Assembly (NCBI RefSeq): GCF_014836765.1
Contig: NZ_JACSQG010000003.1
Coordinates: forward strand, 248,001 to 312,000
Direction of reading: 5' to 3'
Source of the DNA: Serpens gallinarum
GTDB lineage: Bacteria; Pseudomonadota; Gammaproteobacteria; Pseudomonadales; Pseudomonadaceae
DNA length: 64,000 bases
Below, in pieces: positions 9,007-18,690 of the stretch. The notes beneath the pieces are model-generated. The model made no database searches. It saw only the letters and a list, made by a program, of their open reading frames with translations, and was not told where the DNA came from. The position numbers and the translations under genes are program-made. Within the stretch, counting starts at the first letter, position 1. Every line of letters starts with the position of its first letter.

Positions 9007-10614
9007 ATGGCCATCCTGAATACCCAGATTAATCCCCGTTCCCCGGAGTTCGCCGCCAACAGCGCGGCGATGCTCACTCAGGTCAACGACTTGCGCGGCT
9101 TGCTGGAGCGCATCCAGCAAGGCGGCGGCGCCAAGGCGCAGGAGCGCCATACCTCGCGCGGCAAACTGCTACCCCGTCAGCGCATTGACCAGTTGCTTGA
9201 CGCTGGCTCGCCCTTTCTGGAAATCGGTCAACTGGCCGCCCACGAGGTGTACGGCGAAGACGTGCCGGCCGCCGGCGTCATTGCGGGTATCGGCCGCGTC
9301 GAAGGCATCGAATGCATGATCGTGGCTAACGACGCCACGGTAAAAGGCGGCAGCTACTACCCGTTGACTGTGAAGAAGCACCTGCGCGCGCAGACCATTG
9401 CCCAGCAGAACCGCCTGCCGTGCATTTACCTGGTGGACTCCGGCGGTGCCAACCTGCCGCGGCAGGATGAGGTGTTCCCGGATCGCGAACACTTCGGGCG
9501 GATTTTCTTCAACCAGGCGAACATGAGTGCCATGGGCATTCCGCAAATTGCCGTGGTGATGGGGTCGTGCACGGCCGGTGGCGCCTATGTGCCGGCCATG
9601 GCCGACGAAGCCATCATGGTGCGCAACCAGGCGACCATTTTCCTCGCCGGTCCGCCACTGGTGAAGGCCGCCACGGGCGAAGTAGTCAGCGCCGAAGCGC
9701 TAGGCGGCGCTGACGTGCACTGCAAGATCTCCGGTGTGGCCGACCATTACGCAGAAAATGATGAACATGCCTTGGCACTGGCGCGGCGCTGCATCGCCAA
9801 CCTCAATTGGCGCAAGCTTGGCCAGGTACAGAGCCGCACGCCAATTGCACCACGCTACGCAACCGATGAGCTGTACGGCGTGATTCCCGAAGACAGCAAA
9901 CAGCCCTTCGACGTGCGCGAGGTGATTGCACGCATCGTCGATGATTCGCAGCTGGACGAATACAAGACATTGTTCGGTACCACGCTGGTGTGCGGCTTCG
10001 CTCACCTGCACGGCTACCCGGTGGCGATCCTCGCCAACAACGGCATCCTGTTCGCCGAGTCGGCGCAAAAAGGCGCGAATTTCATCGAACTGGCCTGCCA
10101 GCGGGGGATTCCGCTGCTGTTTCTGCAGAACATCACCGGTTTCATGGTCGGCCAGAAATACGAGGCCGGCGGCATTGCCAAGCACGGTGCCAAGCTGGTG
10201 ACCGCCGTGGCCTGCGCCCAAGTGCCGAAATTCACCGTGATCATCGGCGGCAGCTTCGGTGCCGGTAACTACGGCATGTGCGGGCGCGCTTACGATCCGC
10301 GTTTCCTGTGGATGTGGCCGAACGCGCGCATCTCGGTGATGGGCGGCGAACAGGCCGCCGGCGTGCTCGCCCAGGTCAAGCACGAGCAGGCCGAGCGTGC
10401 CGGGCAGACGTTCTCTGACGAAGAGGAACAGCAGCTCAAGCAGCCGATCCTCGATCAGTACGAACACCAGGGCCATCCTTATTACTCCAGCGCCCGCCTG
10501 TGGGACGACGGCGTCATCGATCCCGCGCAAACCCGCGATGTACTGGGCCTGGCGCTGTCGGCCAGCCTCAACGCCCCGATTGAGCCGACCCGCTTCGGCG
10601 TGTTCCGCATGTAA
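9007..10614 (+). CDS. liuB: 3-Methylcrotonyl-CoA carboxylase, carboxyltransferase (beta) subunit
   Basis: A 535-residue carboxyltransferase that moves CO2 from carboxybiotin on LiuD to 3-methylcrotonyl-CoA, giving 3-methylglutaconyl-CoA. The two crotonase-like halves of this family are present: CoA-binding features around [19 protein letters not shown] and [13 protein letters not shown] in the first, [19 protein letters not shown] and [20 protein letters not shown] in the second. I start at the ATG at 9007, with CGGAG upstream. A longer frame from 8866 translates the intergenic repeat and is rejected. It pairs with LiuD encoded two genes downstream. Confidence 0.96.
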   Translation: MAILNTQINPRSPEFAANSAAMLTQVNDLRGLLERIQQGGGAKAQERHTSRGKLLPRQRIDQLLDAGSPFLEIGQLAAHEVYGEDVPAAGVIAGIGRVEGIECMIVANDATVKGGSYYPLTVKKHLRAQTIAQQNRLPCIYLVDSGGANLPRQDEVFPDREHFGRIFFNQANMSAMGIPQIAVVMGSCTAGGAYVPAMADEAIMVRNQATIFLAGPPLVKAATGEVVSAEALGGADVHCKISGVADHYAENDEHALALARRCIANLNWRKLGQVQSRTPIAPRYATDELYGVIPEDSKQPFDVREVIARIVDDSQLDEYKTLFGTTLVCGFAHLHGYPVAILANNGILFAESAQKGANFIELACQRGIPLLFLQNITGFMVGQKYEAGGIAKHGAKLVTAVACAQVPKFTVIIGGSFGAGNYGMCGRAYDPRFLWMWPNARISVMGGEQAAGVLAQVKHEQAERAGQTFSDEEEQQLKQPILDQYEHQGHPYYSSARLWDDGVIDPAQTRDVLGLALSASLNAPIEPTRFGVFRM

Positions 10615-10702
10615 ACAGCTGCTGGCGGCACACTACAGGCAGCAAGCAACGCGAAGAACGGCAGCGTGAGGCTTGCCGCGTGCGGCTCAACAAGGAGTTT
10701 CC

Positions 10703-11497
10703 ATGAACGACTTCCATACCATCCAGCTCGAAACCGACCCGCGTGGCTTCGCCACCCTGTGGCTGAATCGCCCGGAAAAGAACAACGCCTTCAATGCGCA
10801 GATGATCCGCGAGCTGACAGCAGCCATCAAAACCTGCGGCGAGGACCCGTCCCTGCGCTTCCTGCTGCTGCGCGGACGCGGCAAGCACTTCTCTGCCGGT
10901 GCGGATCTGGCGTGGATGCAGGAAAGCGCCCACTTGAACTTTCACGCCAACCTGGAGGATTCACAGCGCCTGGGCGAGCTGATGTACAGCCTGCAACAGC
11001 TGCGCGTGCCAACCTTGGCCGTGGTCCAGGGCGCCGCCTACGGTGGCGCGGTGGGCCTGATCGCCTGCTGCGACATGGCCATTGGCACCGAGAGCGCGCG
11101 CGTCTGCCTGTCGGAAGTCCGCGTCGGTCTGATACCGGCGGTAATCAGCCCATTCGTGGTGCATGCCATTGGCCGCCGCGCCGCCCGCCGCTACGCCTTG
11201 AGCGCCGAAGCCTTCGACGGCGCCCGGGCGCGCGAACTGGGCCTGTTTGCCGAATGCTATGGCGAGGACGGCCTCGACGCGGCCGTCGAACACTGGATCG
11301 GGCAATGGATGCTGAACAGCCCGCAAGCGATGGCCGCGTGCAAGGACCTGCTCAACGAAGTGGGTCATGGCGCCTTGAGCCCTGCCCTGCGCCGCCACAC
11401 GGAAAGCGCCATCGCCCGTATCCGCATCAGCGATGAAGGCCAGGAAGGCCTGAAAGCCTTCCTCGAAAAGCGCAAACCGAACTGGCAGAGCCACTAG
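10703..11497 (+). CDS. liuC: Methylglutaconyl-CoA hydratase (enoyl-CoA hydratase family)
   Basis: A 264-residue crotonase-fold enzyme that hydrates 3-methylglutaconyl-CoA to 3-hydroxy-3-methylglutaryl-CoA. Oxyanion-hole segments are visible: GRGKHFSAGADLAWM and GAAYGGAVGLIACCDMAI. AAGGAG sits ahead of the ATG at 10703; the in-frame ATG at 10673 lies in spacer sequence and is not used here. The 88-bp spacer after liuB is rich in direct-repeat-like AGC/GGC tracts. The place in the operon gives the function more firmly than the generic family would. Confidence 0.95.
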   Translation: MNDFHTIQLETDPRGFATLWLNRPEKNNAFNAQMIRELTAAIKTCGEDPSLRFLLLRGRGKHFSAGADLAWMQESAHLNFHANLEDSQRLGELMYSLQQLRVPTLAVVQGAAYGGAVGLIACCDMAIGTESARVCLSEVRVGLIPAVISPFVVHAIGRRAARRYALSAEAFDGARARELGLFAECYGEDGLDAAVEHWIGQWMLNSPQAMAACKDLLNEVGHGALSPALRRHTESAIARIRISDEGQEGLKAFLEKRKPNWQSH

Positions 11498-11532
11498 CTG
11501 CAAGCTGCAAGAAAATACTGGAGCGGAAAATA

Positions 11533-13464
11533 ATGATTACAACGCTGCTGATTGCCAACCGGGGCGAGATCGCCTGTCGCATCATGCGCACGGCCCACAC
11601 CCTGGGTATCAAGACCGTGGCCGTGCACAGCGCCATCGATCGCCCTGCACGTCATGTTCGCGAAGCTGACCTGAGTGTGGACCTGGGGGGCGCCAAACCG
11701 GCGGAAAGCTACCTGCGCATCGACGCCATCATCGCCGCCGCCCAGGCATCCGGAGCCCAGGCCATCCACCCCGGTTACGGTTTTCTGGCTGAAAATGCCA
11801 CCTTTGCGCGCGCCTGCGAGCAAAACGGGCTGTTGTTTCTGGGGCCGCCCGCCTCGGCCATCGACGCCATGGGTAGCAAGTCGGCCGCCAAGGCCCTGAT
11901 GGAAACTGCCGGCGTGCCCTTGGTGCCCGGTTACCACGGCGAGGCGCAGGACGTGGAAACCTTCCGCGCCGCCGCCGAGCGCATCGGCTATCCGGTGCTG
12001 CTCAAGGCCGCCGCCGGCGGTGGCGGCAAGGGCATGAAAGTGGTTGAGCGCGAGGCTGATCTGGCCGAAGCCCTGCAATCGGCGCAGCGCGAGGCGCAGT
12101 CGGCATTCGGCGACGCGCGCATGCTAGTGGAAAAATATGTCCTCAAGCCACGTCATGTGGAAATTCAGGTCTTCGCCGACCAGCACGGCAATTGCCTGTA
12201 CCTCAACGAGCGTGACTGTTCCATTCAGCGTCGTCACCAGAAAGTCGTCGAAGAAGCGCCCGCCCCCGGCCTGTCCGTCGAATTGCGCCGCGCCATGGGC
12301 GAAGCGGCTGTCAAGGCCGCTCAGGCCATCGGGTATGTCGGCGCCGGCACCGTGGAGTTCCTGCTCGACTCCCGTGGCGACTTCTTCTTCATGGAAATGA
12401 ACACCCGTTTGCAGGTCGAGCACCCGGTGACCGAAGCCATTACCGGCCTGGACCTGGTGGCCTGGCAGATCCGCGTGGCCAATGGCGACGCGTTGCCGAT
12501 CACCCAGGATGAAGTTCCCCTGAATGGCCACGCCATTGAAGTACGCCTGTATGCCGAAGACACCGAGCAGGACTTCCTGCCCGCCTCGGGCACGCTGACG
12601 CTGTATCGCGAACCCGCCGCCGGACCCGGACGCCGGGTGGACAGCGGCGTCAGCGAAGGCGACAGCGTTTCGCCGTTCTATGACCCGATGCTGGCCAAGC
12701 TGATCGCCTGGGGCGAAACCCGCGAGGAAGCCCGTCTGCGCCTGCTGGCCATGCTGGACGAGCTGGCCGTGGGCGGTTTCAAGACCAACCTGCCCTTCCT
12801 GCGTCGCGTATTGGCCCATGCGGCCTTTGCCGCGGCCGAACTGGACACCAGCTTCATCCCCCGTTACCACGCCGATCTGCTACCGCCACCGACTGAGCTG
12901 CCACAGGCTTTCTGGCAACTGGCCGCTGCAGCCTTTATAAACAGCGAACCTGCTCGTCAACGCACGGACGATGCGCATTCGCCCTGGTCCTCCACCAGTG
13001 GCTGGCGTGCCGGACTGCCGGCACAGCGCATCGTGCACCTGCGCTGCAACGACATTTCCCAGGTCATTCGCCCGTCTGGCAATGCGCAGTTGTGCGGCGA
13101 TCAACTGTTGTACACCAACGCCTCCGGCGTCCATCAACGCCTGCAGGCCATCCGCCAGGGCGATACTCTGTACCTGGAATGGAACGGTGAATTGCAAGTG
13201 GTGACCCGTGTCGATGCCATCGCTGAAGTAGAAGCCAGTCATGCGCACCACGGCGGCCTAGTGGCGCCCATGAACGGCAGCATCGTGCGTGTATTGGTTG
13301 AACCAGGCCAGACCATCGAGGCCGGTACGGCGCTGGTGGTACTGGAAGCCATGAAGATGGAACACAGCATTCGCGCGCCGCAAGCCGGGACGATCAAGGC
13401 GCTGTATTGCGCCGAAGGGGATATGGTCAGCGAGGGCGCGGCCCTGGTGGAGCTGGAAGAATGA
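11533..13464 (+). CDS. liuD: 3-Methylcrotonyl-CoA carboxylase, biotin-containing (alpha) subunit
   Basis: A 643-residue ATP-dependent biotin carboxylase joined to a biotin carrier domain; it carboxylates its own biotin for transfer by LiuB. The biotin carboxylase part spans about residues 1-450 ([19 protein letters not shown]-grasp loop [50 protein letters not shown]). A variable linking region follows, then the biotinyl domain with Lys608 in [14 protein letters not shown] precedes the ATG. The last four bases overlap the liuE start (ATGA), implying translational coupling. Confidence 0.97.
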   Translation: MITTLLIANRGEIACRIMRTAHTLGIKTVAVHSAIDRPARHVREADLSVDLGGAKPAESYLRIDAIIAAAQASGAQAIHPGYGFLAENATFARACEQNGLLFLGPPASAIDAMGSKSAAKALMETAGVPLVPGYHGEAQDVETFRAAAERIGYPVLLKAAAGGGGKGMKVVEREADLAEALQSAQREAQSAFGDARMLVEKYVLKPRHVEIQVFADQHGNCLYLNERDCSIQRRHQKVVEEAPAPGLSVELRRAMGEAAVKAAQAIGYVGAGTVEFLLDSRGDFFFMEMNTRLQVEHPVTEAITGLDLVAWQIRVANGDALPITQDEVPLNGHAIEVRLYAEDTEQDFLPASGTLTLYREPAAGPGRRVDSGVSEGDSVSPFYDPMLAKLIAWGETREEARLRLLAMLDELAVGGFKTNLPFLRRVLAHAAFAAAELDTSFIPRYHADLLPPPTELPQAFWQLAAAAFINSEPARQRTDDAHSPWSSTSGWRAGLPAQRIVHLRCNDISQVIRPSGNAQLCGDQLLYTNASGVHQRLQAIRQGDTLYLEWNGELQVVTRVDAIAEVEASHAHHGGLVAPMNGSIVRVLVEPGQTIEAGTALVVLEAMKMEHSIRAPQAGTIKALYCAEGDMVSEGAALVELEE

Positions 13465-14366
13465 GCCTGCCGCAACGCGTCCGCCTGGTCGAAGTCGGCC
13501 CACGGGACGGTCTGCAGAACGAGAAACTACCGATCAGCGTGGCTGACAAGGTGCGCCTGGTCGATGACTTGAGCGCTGCAGGACTGAGCTATATCGAAGT
13601 CGGCAGTTTTGTATCGCCCAAATGGGTGCCCCAGATGGCCGGCAGCGCTGAGGTGTTTGCGCAGATACAGCGTAAGCCCGGCGTTACCTATGCGGCGTTG
13701 ACCCCCAACCTGCAGGGCTTTACAGCAGCCTTAGAGGCGGGGGTCCAGGAAGTCGCTGTATTCGCCGCCGCATCGGAAAGCTTTTCGCAAAAGAACATCA
13801 ACTGCTCCATTGCCGAAAGCTTGCAACGCTTCGCTCCGCTGATGGATGCCGCGCGGCAAAAGGGTATCCGGGTGCGCGGCTATGTGTCCTGCGTGCTGGG
13901 CTGTCCCTATGAAGGCGACATCGCTCCGGCGCAGGTGGCCCAGGTGGCCCGGGAGCTGCTCGCCATGGGCTGCTACGAGATTTCACTGGGCGACACCATC
14001 GGCGTCGGCACGCCGGGCAAGACCCGACAACTGATCGATGTAGTCGCCCAGGACATCCCCCGCGAACGCCTGGCCGGGCACTTCCACGACACTTACGGCC
14101 AGGCGCTGGCAAACATCTATGCCAGCCTGCTGGAAGGTGTCGCGGTGTTCGACAGCTCCGTCGCCGGCTTGGGAGGTTGCCCTTATGCGCGGGGCGCCAG
14201 TGGCAATGTGGCCAGCGAAGACGTGATATTCATGCTGCAAGGCCTGGGCATCGAGACCGGCGTGGACCTTGAGCAACTGTTCGCCGCTGGCGAGCACATT
14301 TGCGCCCTGCTCGGCCGCCAAAATGGCTCGCGTGTGGCACAGGCGCTCGCCGCAGCTCGGGGTTGA
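13461..14366 (+). CDS. liuE: Hydroxymethylglutaryl-CoA lyase
   Basis: A 301-residue TIM-barrel lyase that cleaves HMG-CoA to acetyl-CoA and acetoacetate, the final step of leucine degradation. Diagnostic motifs: [12 protein letters not shown] at the N-terminus, [18 protein letters not shown] for metal binding, and the C-terminal loop [19 protein letters not shown] with the conserved cysteine. It starts at the ATG at 13461, overlapping the liuD stop. A longer frame from 13407 lies inside liuD and is rejected. Its product acetoacetate is the substrate of the synthetase encoded at 21021. Confidence 0.96.
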   Translation: MSLPQRVRLVEVGPRDGLQNEKLPISVADKVRLVDDLSAAGLSYIEVGSFVSPKWVPQMAGSAEVFAQIQRKPGVTYAALTPNLQGFTAALEAGVQEVAVFAAASESFSQKNINCSIAESLQRFAPLMDAARQKGIRVRGYVSCVLGCPYEGDIAPAQVAQVARELLAMGCYEISLGDTIGVGTPGKTRQLIDVVAQDIPRERLAGHFHDTYGQALANIYASLLEGVAVFDSSVAGLGGCPYARGASGNVASEDVIFMLQGLGIETGVDLEQLFAAGEHICALLGRQNGSRVAQALAAARG

Positions 14367-14384
14367 TCCCTGACTGAACTGCCG

Positions 14385-14414
14385 CATAACGGCGGCGCGT
14401 CCAGCGCCGTTATG
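14385..14414. terminator. Hairpin between convergent liuE and acyltransferase genes
   Basis: A 10-bp stem, cataacggcg (14385-14394) with cgccgttatg (14405-14414), and a 10-base GC-rich loop. It begins 19 bases after the liuE stop. The minus-strand acyltransferase gene ends inside it (stop 14410-14412). There is no strong T tract in either direction, so it may be a weak or Rho-assisted terminator. Confidence 0.5.
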
Positions 14415-16335
14415 GATTAGCCGAATACCGCTCGAGCAGAGGGTTGCCGAAGCGTTGCAGATAAGCCCGTGCGATTTCCCGGGCGCCCAGGTTATTCAGA
14501 TGGTCCGCGTCCCGATAGAGCGGAATACCGTTAAGGACCGTCTGGCATCGCGCGTCGTCGCAGATGACCTCGCGTGGATTGATCCAGGCGACATCGGGGT
14601 AGCCGGCACGTATCTCGGCCTTGAATCGCTCGAAGTTAGCCAGGCGCTTGCGAACCGGGGCGATGTCGATGGAGCAGTCCGCCATGTTCTTGAGCAGACA
14701 ATGGGCATGGGCCGATGAAGGCAACTTGGGAACGTCCTCGAGAATGATCACATCATGTCCCTGCTCCACCAGCCAGCCAATGGCTGCCACGAAAGACCGG
14801 TGATGGGTCGAACTGGCCAGGTAAGCGTCCCAATACGCCGAAACAAATACCGTCATCGGGCGCTTGCTCAGGTATTCGGTCAGCGCACGGCTGCGGTCTA
14901 TTTTCTCGCTGTCATCTCCAAATACCGCAGCGGCATACTCGGCCAGGACGAATGGCGTGGACGCCTGGGTCACCAGCAGCAGTGATCGGTCCGTACCGGT
15001 GATCAGTTCCTCGACAAACCCCATCAGCGCAATGGCGTGGGAGTCGCCAATCAGAATGCTGTTGGGCTCGCCTTGCGGTGCCGGTACGCCGAACAGACAT
15101 TTGGCCGAGGTATTGAACTGGTAATAAGGCCCTTTGAAACAGGCTTTATACAGGTCCGTATCGTCATTCTGCTCGATGATCTTGTACAGCTCGCGGCGCT
15201 CTTCCGGAATACGGAAACTGATGTCATCTGCCAGTCGGATGGTGACCTGCACCGCCCACATCAACACAGCTGGCGCCAATACCATCAGCAGAAGCAGCTT
15301 GCCCAGTCGCCACTGCGTGTAGCGGAAAGGGTTTTCCACCAAGCGATAACTGAGCCAGGACAGCAGAATGACTCCAGCGACCATGGACAGGCGGATCGGC
15401 CAGGTGAGCTCCACCAACTGGTAATGGAGCAGAGCCACGATTGGCCAGTGCCACAAGTAAAGCGAGTAGGAAATGCCGCCCAAAAAAACCATCCAGCGCA
15501 GGCTGAGCAGCCGCGCCACCCAGGTACCCGGCTGGTGCAACCCTGCGTAAATGATCAACGCGGTGCCCAAGGTTGGCCACAAGGCGTTATAGCCGGGGAA
15601 ATGGTCGCTGTTATCCAGCAGCAGGCCAGTGGCGACGATCAGAACCAGGCCCGTGGTCGCGACTATCTGTGCCATCCAGGATTGCAACACCGGCAAGCGG
15701 CTTGCGTGCAGGGCGACGCCGGCGCCAAGCAGCAACTCGAACAACCGGGCCGGCAACAGGTAATAAGCGGCCTTGGGGGCTGTTTCCGCCAGATACACAG
15801 ACAGCAACAAAGCAAGCAGCACGATGAACAGGAAGACGCGTACGCCACCCCAGCTCCGGAAGCAGCGCCAGACCAACAGCAGCGTCAGCGGCCAGAGCAG
15901 GTAAAACTGCTCTTCGACCGCCAGCGACCAAGTATGCAGGAGCGTGAGTGATTGGGTTTCAGGCGCGAAATACTGATTCAGCTCGCTGAAATAATAAAAG
16001 TTGCTGACGCCGACCAAAGAACTCAGCCAGCTCTTGGAAAAAACGTAGTAGTCGTCGTCTAGGTAATACGGCGAAATCAGCAGGAAGCTGGCCGTGGACA
16101 CCAGCAGAAACACCGGAACCAGGCGTCGGATTCGGCGTGCATAGAAATCAGCGAAGCTGAACGTGCCTTGCGCCATGGAGCGCATCAGCAACTGGGTGAT
16201 GACGAAGCCGGAAATGACGAAGAAGACATCGACGCCAATAAACCCGCCGGTGATGCCAGGAAACTGATAGTGGTAAGCAATGACCAGGAGAACGGCAAGC
16301 GCCCTGAGTCCTTCGATATCGGTGCGGTAATGCAT
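14410..16335 (-). CDS. Membrane acyltransferase with periplasmic SGNH domain (OafA/YrhL type)
   Basis: A 641-residue inner-membrane protein that probably O-acetylates a surface polysaccharide or related cell-envelope glycan. The acyltransferase-3 domain (about 1-350, around ten helices) begins YRTDIEGLRALAVLLVIAYH and contains GGFIGVDVFFVISGFVI. A C-terminal SGNH hydrolase-like domain (about 400-640) has the block-I serine in LIGDSHAIALMG and the Asp-His pair in YRDADHLNNLGA. It stands alone, convergent with liuE; no polysaccharide genes are nearby, so the acceptor cannot be inferred. Confidence 0.92.
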   Translation of the reverse strand: MHYRTDIEGLRALAVLLVIAYHYQFPGITGGFIGVDVFFVISGFVITQLLMRSMAQGTFSFADFYARRIRRLVPVFLLVSTASFLLISPYYLDDDYYVFSKSWLSSLVGVSNFYYFSELNQYFAPETQSLTLLHTWSLAVEEQFYLLWPLTLLLVWRCFRSWGGVRVFLFIVLLALLLSVYLAETAPKAAYYLLPARLFELLLGAGVALHASRLPVLQSWMAQIVATTGLVLIVATGLLLDNSDHFPGYNALWPTLGTALIIYAGLHQPGTWVARLLSLRWMVFLGGISYSLYLWHWPIVALLHYQLVELTWPIRLSMVAGVILLSWLSYRLVENPFRYTQWRLGKLLLLMVLAPAVLMWAVQVTIRLADDISFRIPEERRELYKIIEQNDDTDLYKACFKGPYYQFNTSAKCLFGVPAPQGEPNSILIGDSHAIALMGFVEELITGTDRSLLLVTQASTPFVLAEYAAAVFGDDSEKIDRSRALTEYLSKRPMTVFVSAYWDAYLASSTHHRSFVAAIGWLVEQGHDVIILEDVPKLPSSAHAHCLLKNMADCSIDIAPVRKRLANFERFKAEIRAGYPDVAWINPREVICDDARCQTVLNGIPLYRDADHLNNLGAREIARAYLQRFGNPLLERYSANP

Positions 16336-16465
16336 GGCAACCTAAAGAGATACCGGAAACCCGGCCAGAAAAAGTCCGGCATTATGCATAACACCCGGCA
16401 GCACCTGCAATACGCGGATTGATATCGGCCTGATATCGCAAGAGCCGAACCCAGCATAGCGCCAC

Positions 16466-16882
16466 TCACTCAGCTGCCGGCAAGCCCCTTACGGATATGC
16501 CGGGTACGATCTGCCGCTGGCCGAACCAGCCCTGGTTGGCTTCCACGGCAAACCGCGCAGGCGCGCTGGAGCATTTGACTTGCAAGTCATGGGGCTCGAG
16601 ATCAATGAGGTTGATAACCCGACCTTGCTCATCCAGGAAGGCTGCCGACAGCGGCAGCGGCGTATCTTTCATCCACAAACATTGACGCTTGAGTTCGGGG
16701 AATCTGAACAGCATGCCTGCTGACTCCGCCAACTCGGTGCGCCCCATCAGACCACGTTGGCGCTCTTCCTGACTGGACGCGAACTCGACCTGCAGGCGAT
16801 GCTCTCCGAACAACAGGGGTAAAAGTCCGGGTTCGGCCAGTGCCGGGCCGGCCAGAATACTGGCCAATAGAAACAGGCGCAT
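16466..16882 (-). CDS. DUF192 family exported protein
   Basis: A 138-residue protein with an N-terminal signal peptide (MRLFLLASILAGPALA, likely cleaved before EPGL) and a DUF192 domain, recognisable by ERQRGLMGRTELAESAGMLF and CLWMKDTPLPLSAAFLD. The family has a known small beta fold but no established activity. I start at the ATG at 16880-16882, which gives the signal peptide and has AAGGAA upstream; the longer frame to 17002 runs into the spacer. It is divergent from the sigma-54 regulator gene. Confidence 0.88.
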   Translation of the reverse strand: MRLFLLASILAGPALAEPGLLPLLFGEHRLQVEFASSQEERQRGLMGRTELAESAGMLFRFPELKRQCLWMKDTPLPLSAAFLDEQGRVINLIDLEPHDLQVKCSSAPARFAVEANQGWFGQRQIVPGISVRGLPAAE

Positions 16883-16985
16883 GGAGTGGTTCCTTGTCAC
16901 AGGATCAAAGATCAGGACTATAGGCGAGGCTATATCGCTCGCCAAACCGCCCTTCCTTTTCGAATCGCATCGCTGCAGGTAACAC

Positions 16986-18389
16986 ATGGATACCAGCCTC
17001 AAGGATTACCAACGGGTACGCCAACTCGCCATCCGCTCGCTGTTTGAAATCGTCGAGCAGTCCAGCGCGGGCACGATCATTGTCGACCGCAATGCCAATA
17101 TCGTCTGGATGAACGAGCGCTATGCCCAACGCTTCGGCCTGGCCAGCGCCCAGGAAGCCATTGGCAAACCTTGCGAAAGTGTGATTCCCAGCAGCTTGAT
17201 GCGCGAAGTGGTAACCACAGGCCAACCCCTGCTGCTGGACATGCTCGATACGTCCACCGAACCGCTGGTGGTGATGCGCCTGCCGATCCGCGACGATGCC
17301 GAACAGATCATCGGCGCCATCGGCTTCGCCTTGTTCGGTCGTTTGAAAAGCCTGGCCCCCTTGCTGACCCGCTATCAACAGATGCAGGAAGAACTGGCCT
17401 CGACCCGTTCGTTATTACGCGCACGCCAGGCCAAGTACAACTTCGCGAACTTCATCGGTACCAGCGCCGCCAGCCTGGAGGTCAAGCGCCGCGCCAGACG
17501 CAGTGCAGGCACGGATTCGCCCGTGCTACTGCTGGGTGAAACCGGCACCGGCAAGGAGCTGCTGGCCCACGCCATCCACAGCACCTCCCCGCGAGCTCAC
17601 AAGGCTTTTGTCAGCGTCAATACCGCAGCCATCCCGGAAACACTGCTGGAGGCCGAGTTCTTCGGCACCGCACCGGGGGCGTTTACTGGGGCGGATCGCA
17701 AGGGACGTGCCGGCAAGTTGCAGATTGCTCAAGGCGGCACGCTGTTTCTCGACGAGATTGGCGATATGCCCCTGCCGCTCCAGAGCAAGCTGCTGCGCGT
17801 GCTGCAGGAGAAGGAGTTTGAACCGGTCGGCTCCAACGAGGTGATCAGCAGCGATATTCGCCTGATTGCCGCAACCTCCATCGACCTCGAAGTAGCAGTG
17901 CAGCGGGGCGAGTTCCGTGCCGACCTGTATTACCGCCTCAACGTTCTACCGATTCGCGTACCACCGTTGCGCGAGCGCCTCGAAGACTTGCCGGCCCTGT
18001 GCGAAGCCATCTTTGATGAGTTTGGCAACCACCATGAGCTTGCTCCTCAAGCTCTCGAACTTCTCTCTCGCCACGCTTGGCCGGGGAACATCCGCGAACT
18101 GCGCAACGTGCTGGAGCGCGCCGCTCTACTCAACGACGAGGCCGTGTTGAGCGAGGAAGCGCTGCGCACCGCCATTGGCGTCCTGCACCCGCTAACCGCG
18201 CCCGCGTCGTCACGGCACACCCTGCCCGCCTTGGGTGACTTCCAGCAGGCACGGCTGCAGTTCGAGCGACAGTTCATCTCAGCGGCACTGGCCGAGCACT
18301 GCGGGAATGTCGACGCGACGGCCCGCCAACTGCGGATGGGGCGCTCGACCCTGTACAAGAAAATGGCTGCGCTGGGCATTGTGTCTTGA
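16986..18389 (+). CDS. hbcR: PAS-domain sigma-54 activator, HbcR-like regulator of 3-hydroxybutyrate use
   Basis: A 467-residue bacterial enhancer-binding protein. PAS-like sensor about residues 20-130; AAA+ domain about 150-385 with Walker A GETGTGKE, the sigma-54 contact loop GAFTGA, Walker B GGTLFLDEIGD and the arginine-finger region FRADLYYRLNVLPI; Fis-type helix-turn-helix at the C-terminus (NVDATARQLRMGRSTLYKKM). The next genes encode a GntP permease behind a clear -24/-12 promoter and 3-hydroxybutyrate dehydrogenase. This matches the P. aeruginosa PA2005-PA2003 arrangement, in which the activator and RpoN control 3-hydroxybutyrate catabolism. The symbol rests on that context. Confidence 0.88.
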   Translation: MDTSLKDYQRVRQLAIRSLFEIVEQSSAGTIIVDRNANIVWMNERYAQRFGLASAQEAIGKPCESVIPSSLMREVVTTGQPLLLDMLDTSTEPLVVMRLPIRDDAEQIIGAIGFALFGRLKSLAPLLTRYQQMQEELASTRSLLRARQAKYNFANFIGTSAASLEVKRRARRSAGTDSPVLLLGETGTGKELLAHAIHSTSPRAHKAFVSVNTAAIPETLLEAEFFGTAPGAFTGADRKGRAGKLQIAQGGTLFLDEIGDMPLPLQSKLLRVLQEKEFEPVGSNEVISSDIRLIAATSIDLEVAVQRGEFRADLYYRLNVLPIRVPPLRERLEDLPALCEAIFDEFGNHHELAPQALELLSRHAWPGNIRELRNVLERAALLNDEAVLSEEALRTAIGVLHPLTAPASSRHTLPALGDFQQARLQFERQFISAALAEHCGNVDATARQLRMGRSTLYKKMAALGIVS

Positions 18390-18418
18390 TTGCGAGACAC
18401 CAGTCTCGAGAAAGAGAC
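18381..18418 (+). promoter_or_regulatory. Candidate enhancer (UAS) for the sigma-54 activator
   Basis: A cluster of GTCTC/GAGAC half-sites: GTGTCT (18381-18386) with AGACAC (18395-18400), CGAGAC (18393-18398) with GTCTCG (18403-18408), and a further GAGAC (18414-18418). It lies about 135-170 bp upstream of the -24/-12 promoter at 18551, a usual enhancer distance. The first arm overlaps the end of the regulator gene. The binding assignment is inferred. Confidence 0.45.
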
Positions 18419-18690
18419 AGCGCGGGACCCCTGATGCAACCTGGCTTTGTCTTGGATTTAGTCAGCGTTTTTTCTCCGTTTGGAGAAACCACTGCCCAGC
18501 TCTTATCAAAAATAAGCAAAAAATACTTATAAATCAGCGAGTTACCGATATGGCACAAAACTCGCTATAGCTTCGCTGCGGCTCGTTCCGCACCTAAAAC
18601 AACAACAAAAATGCCTGCCACGAAGCCGCCCGCCTGGAAACACCACACCCGCGCCAGATTGCTTCGTAGCAGTGCCCAAGGAGAATTCCG
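18390..18690 (+). promoter_or_regulatory. Regulatory spacer between hbcR-like gene and GntP permease gene
   Basis: A 301-bp region without a gene. It holds GTCTC/GAGAC repeats near its start, a second dyad TTTCTCC (18471-18477) / GGAGAAA (18482-18488), an AT-rich stretch (about 18505-18545), the sigma-54 promoter at 18551-18566, and a leader of about 110 bases with a good AAGGAG ribosome site. The AT-rich segment between enhancer and promoter could favour bending, for example by IHF. Confidence 0.6.
18551..18566 (+). promoter_or_regulatory. Sigma-54 (RpoN) -24/-12 promoter
   Basis: TGGCACAAAACTCGCT matches the consensus TGGCACG-N4-TTGCW with exact spacing. The invariant GG and GC dinucleotides are 12 bp apart, and only two defined positions differ. 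Transcription would begin near 18578 and read the GntP permease gene. Confidence 0.82.

Noticed and set aside
14410-16335. Acyltransferase gene as a recently transferred island
   Set aside because: No integrase, repeat, tRNA or sharp composition change was seen at its borders.
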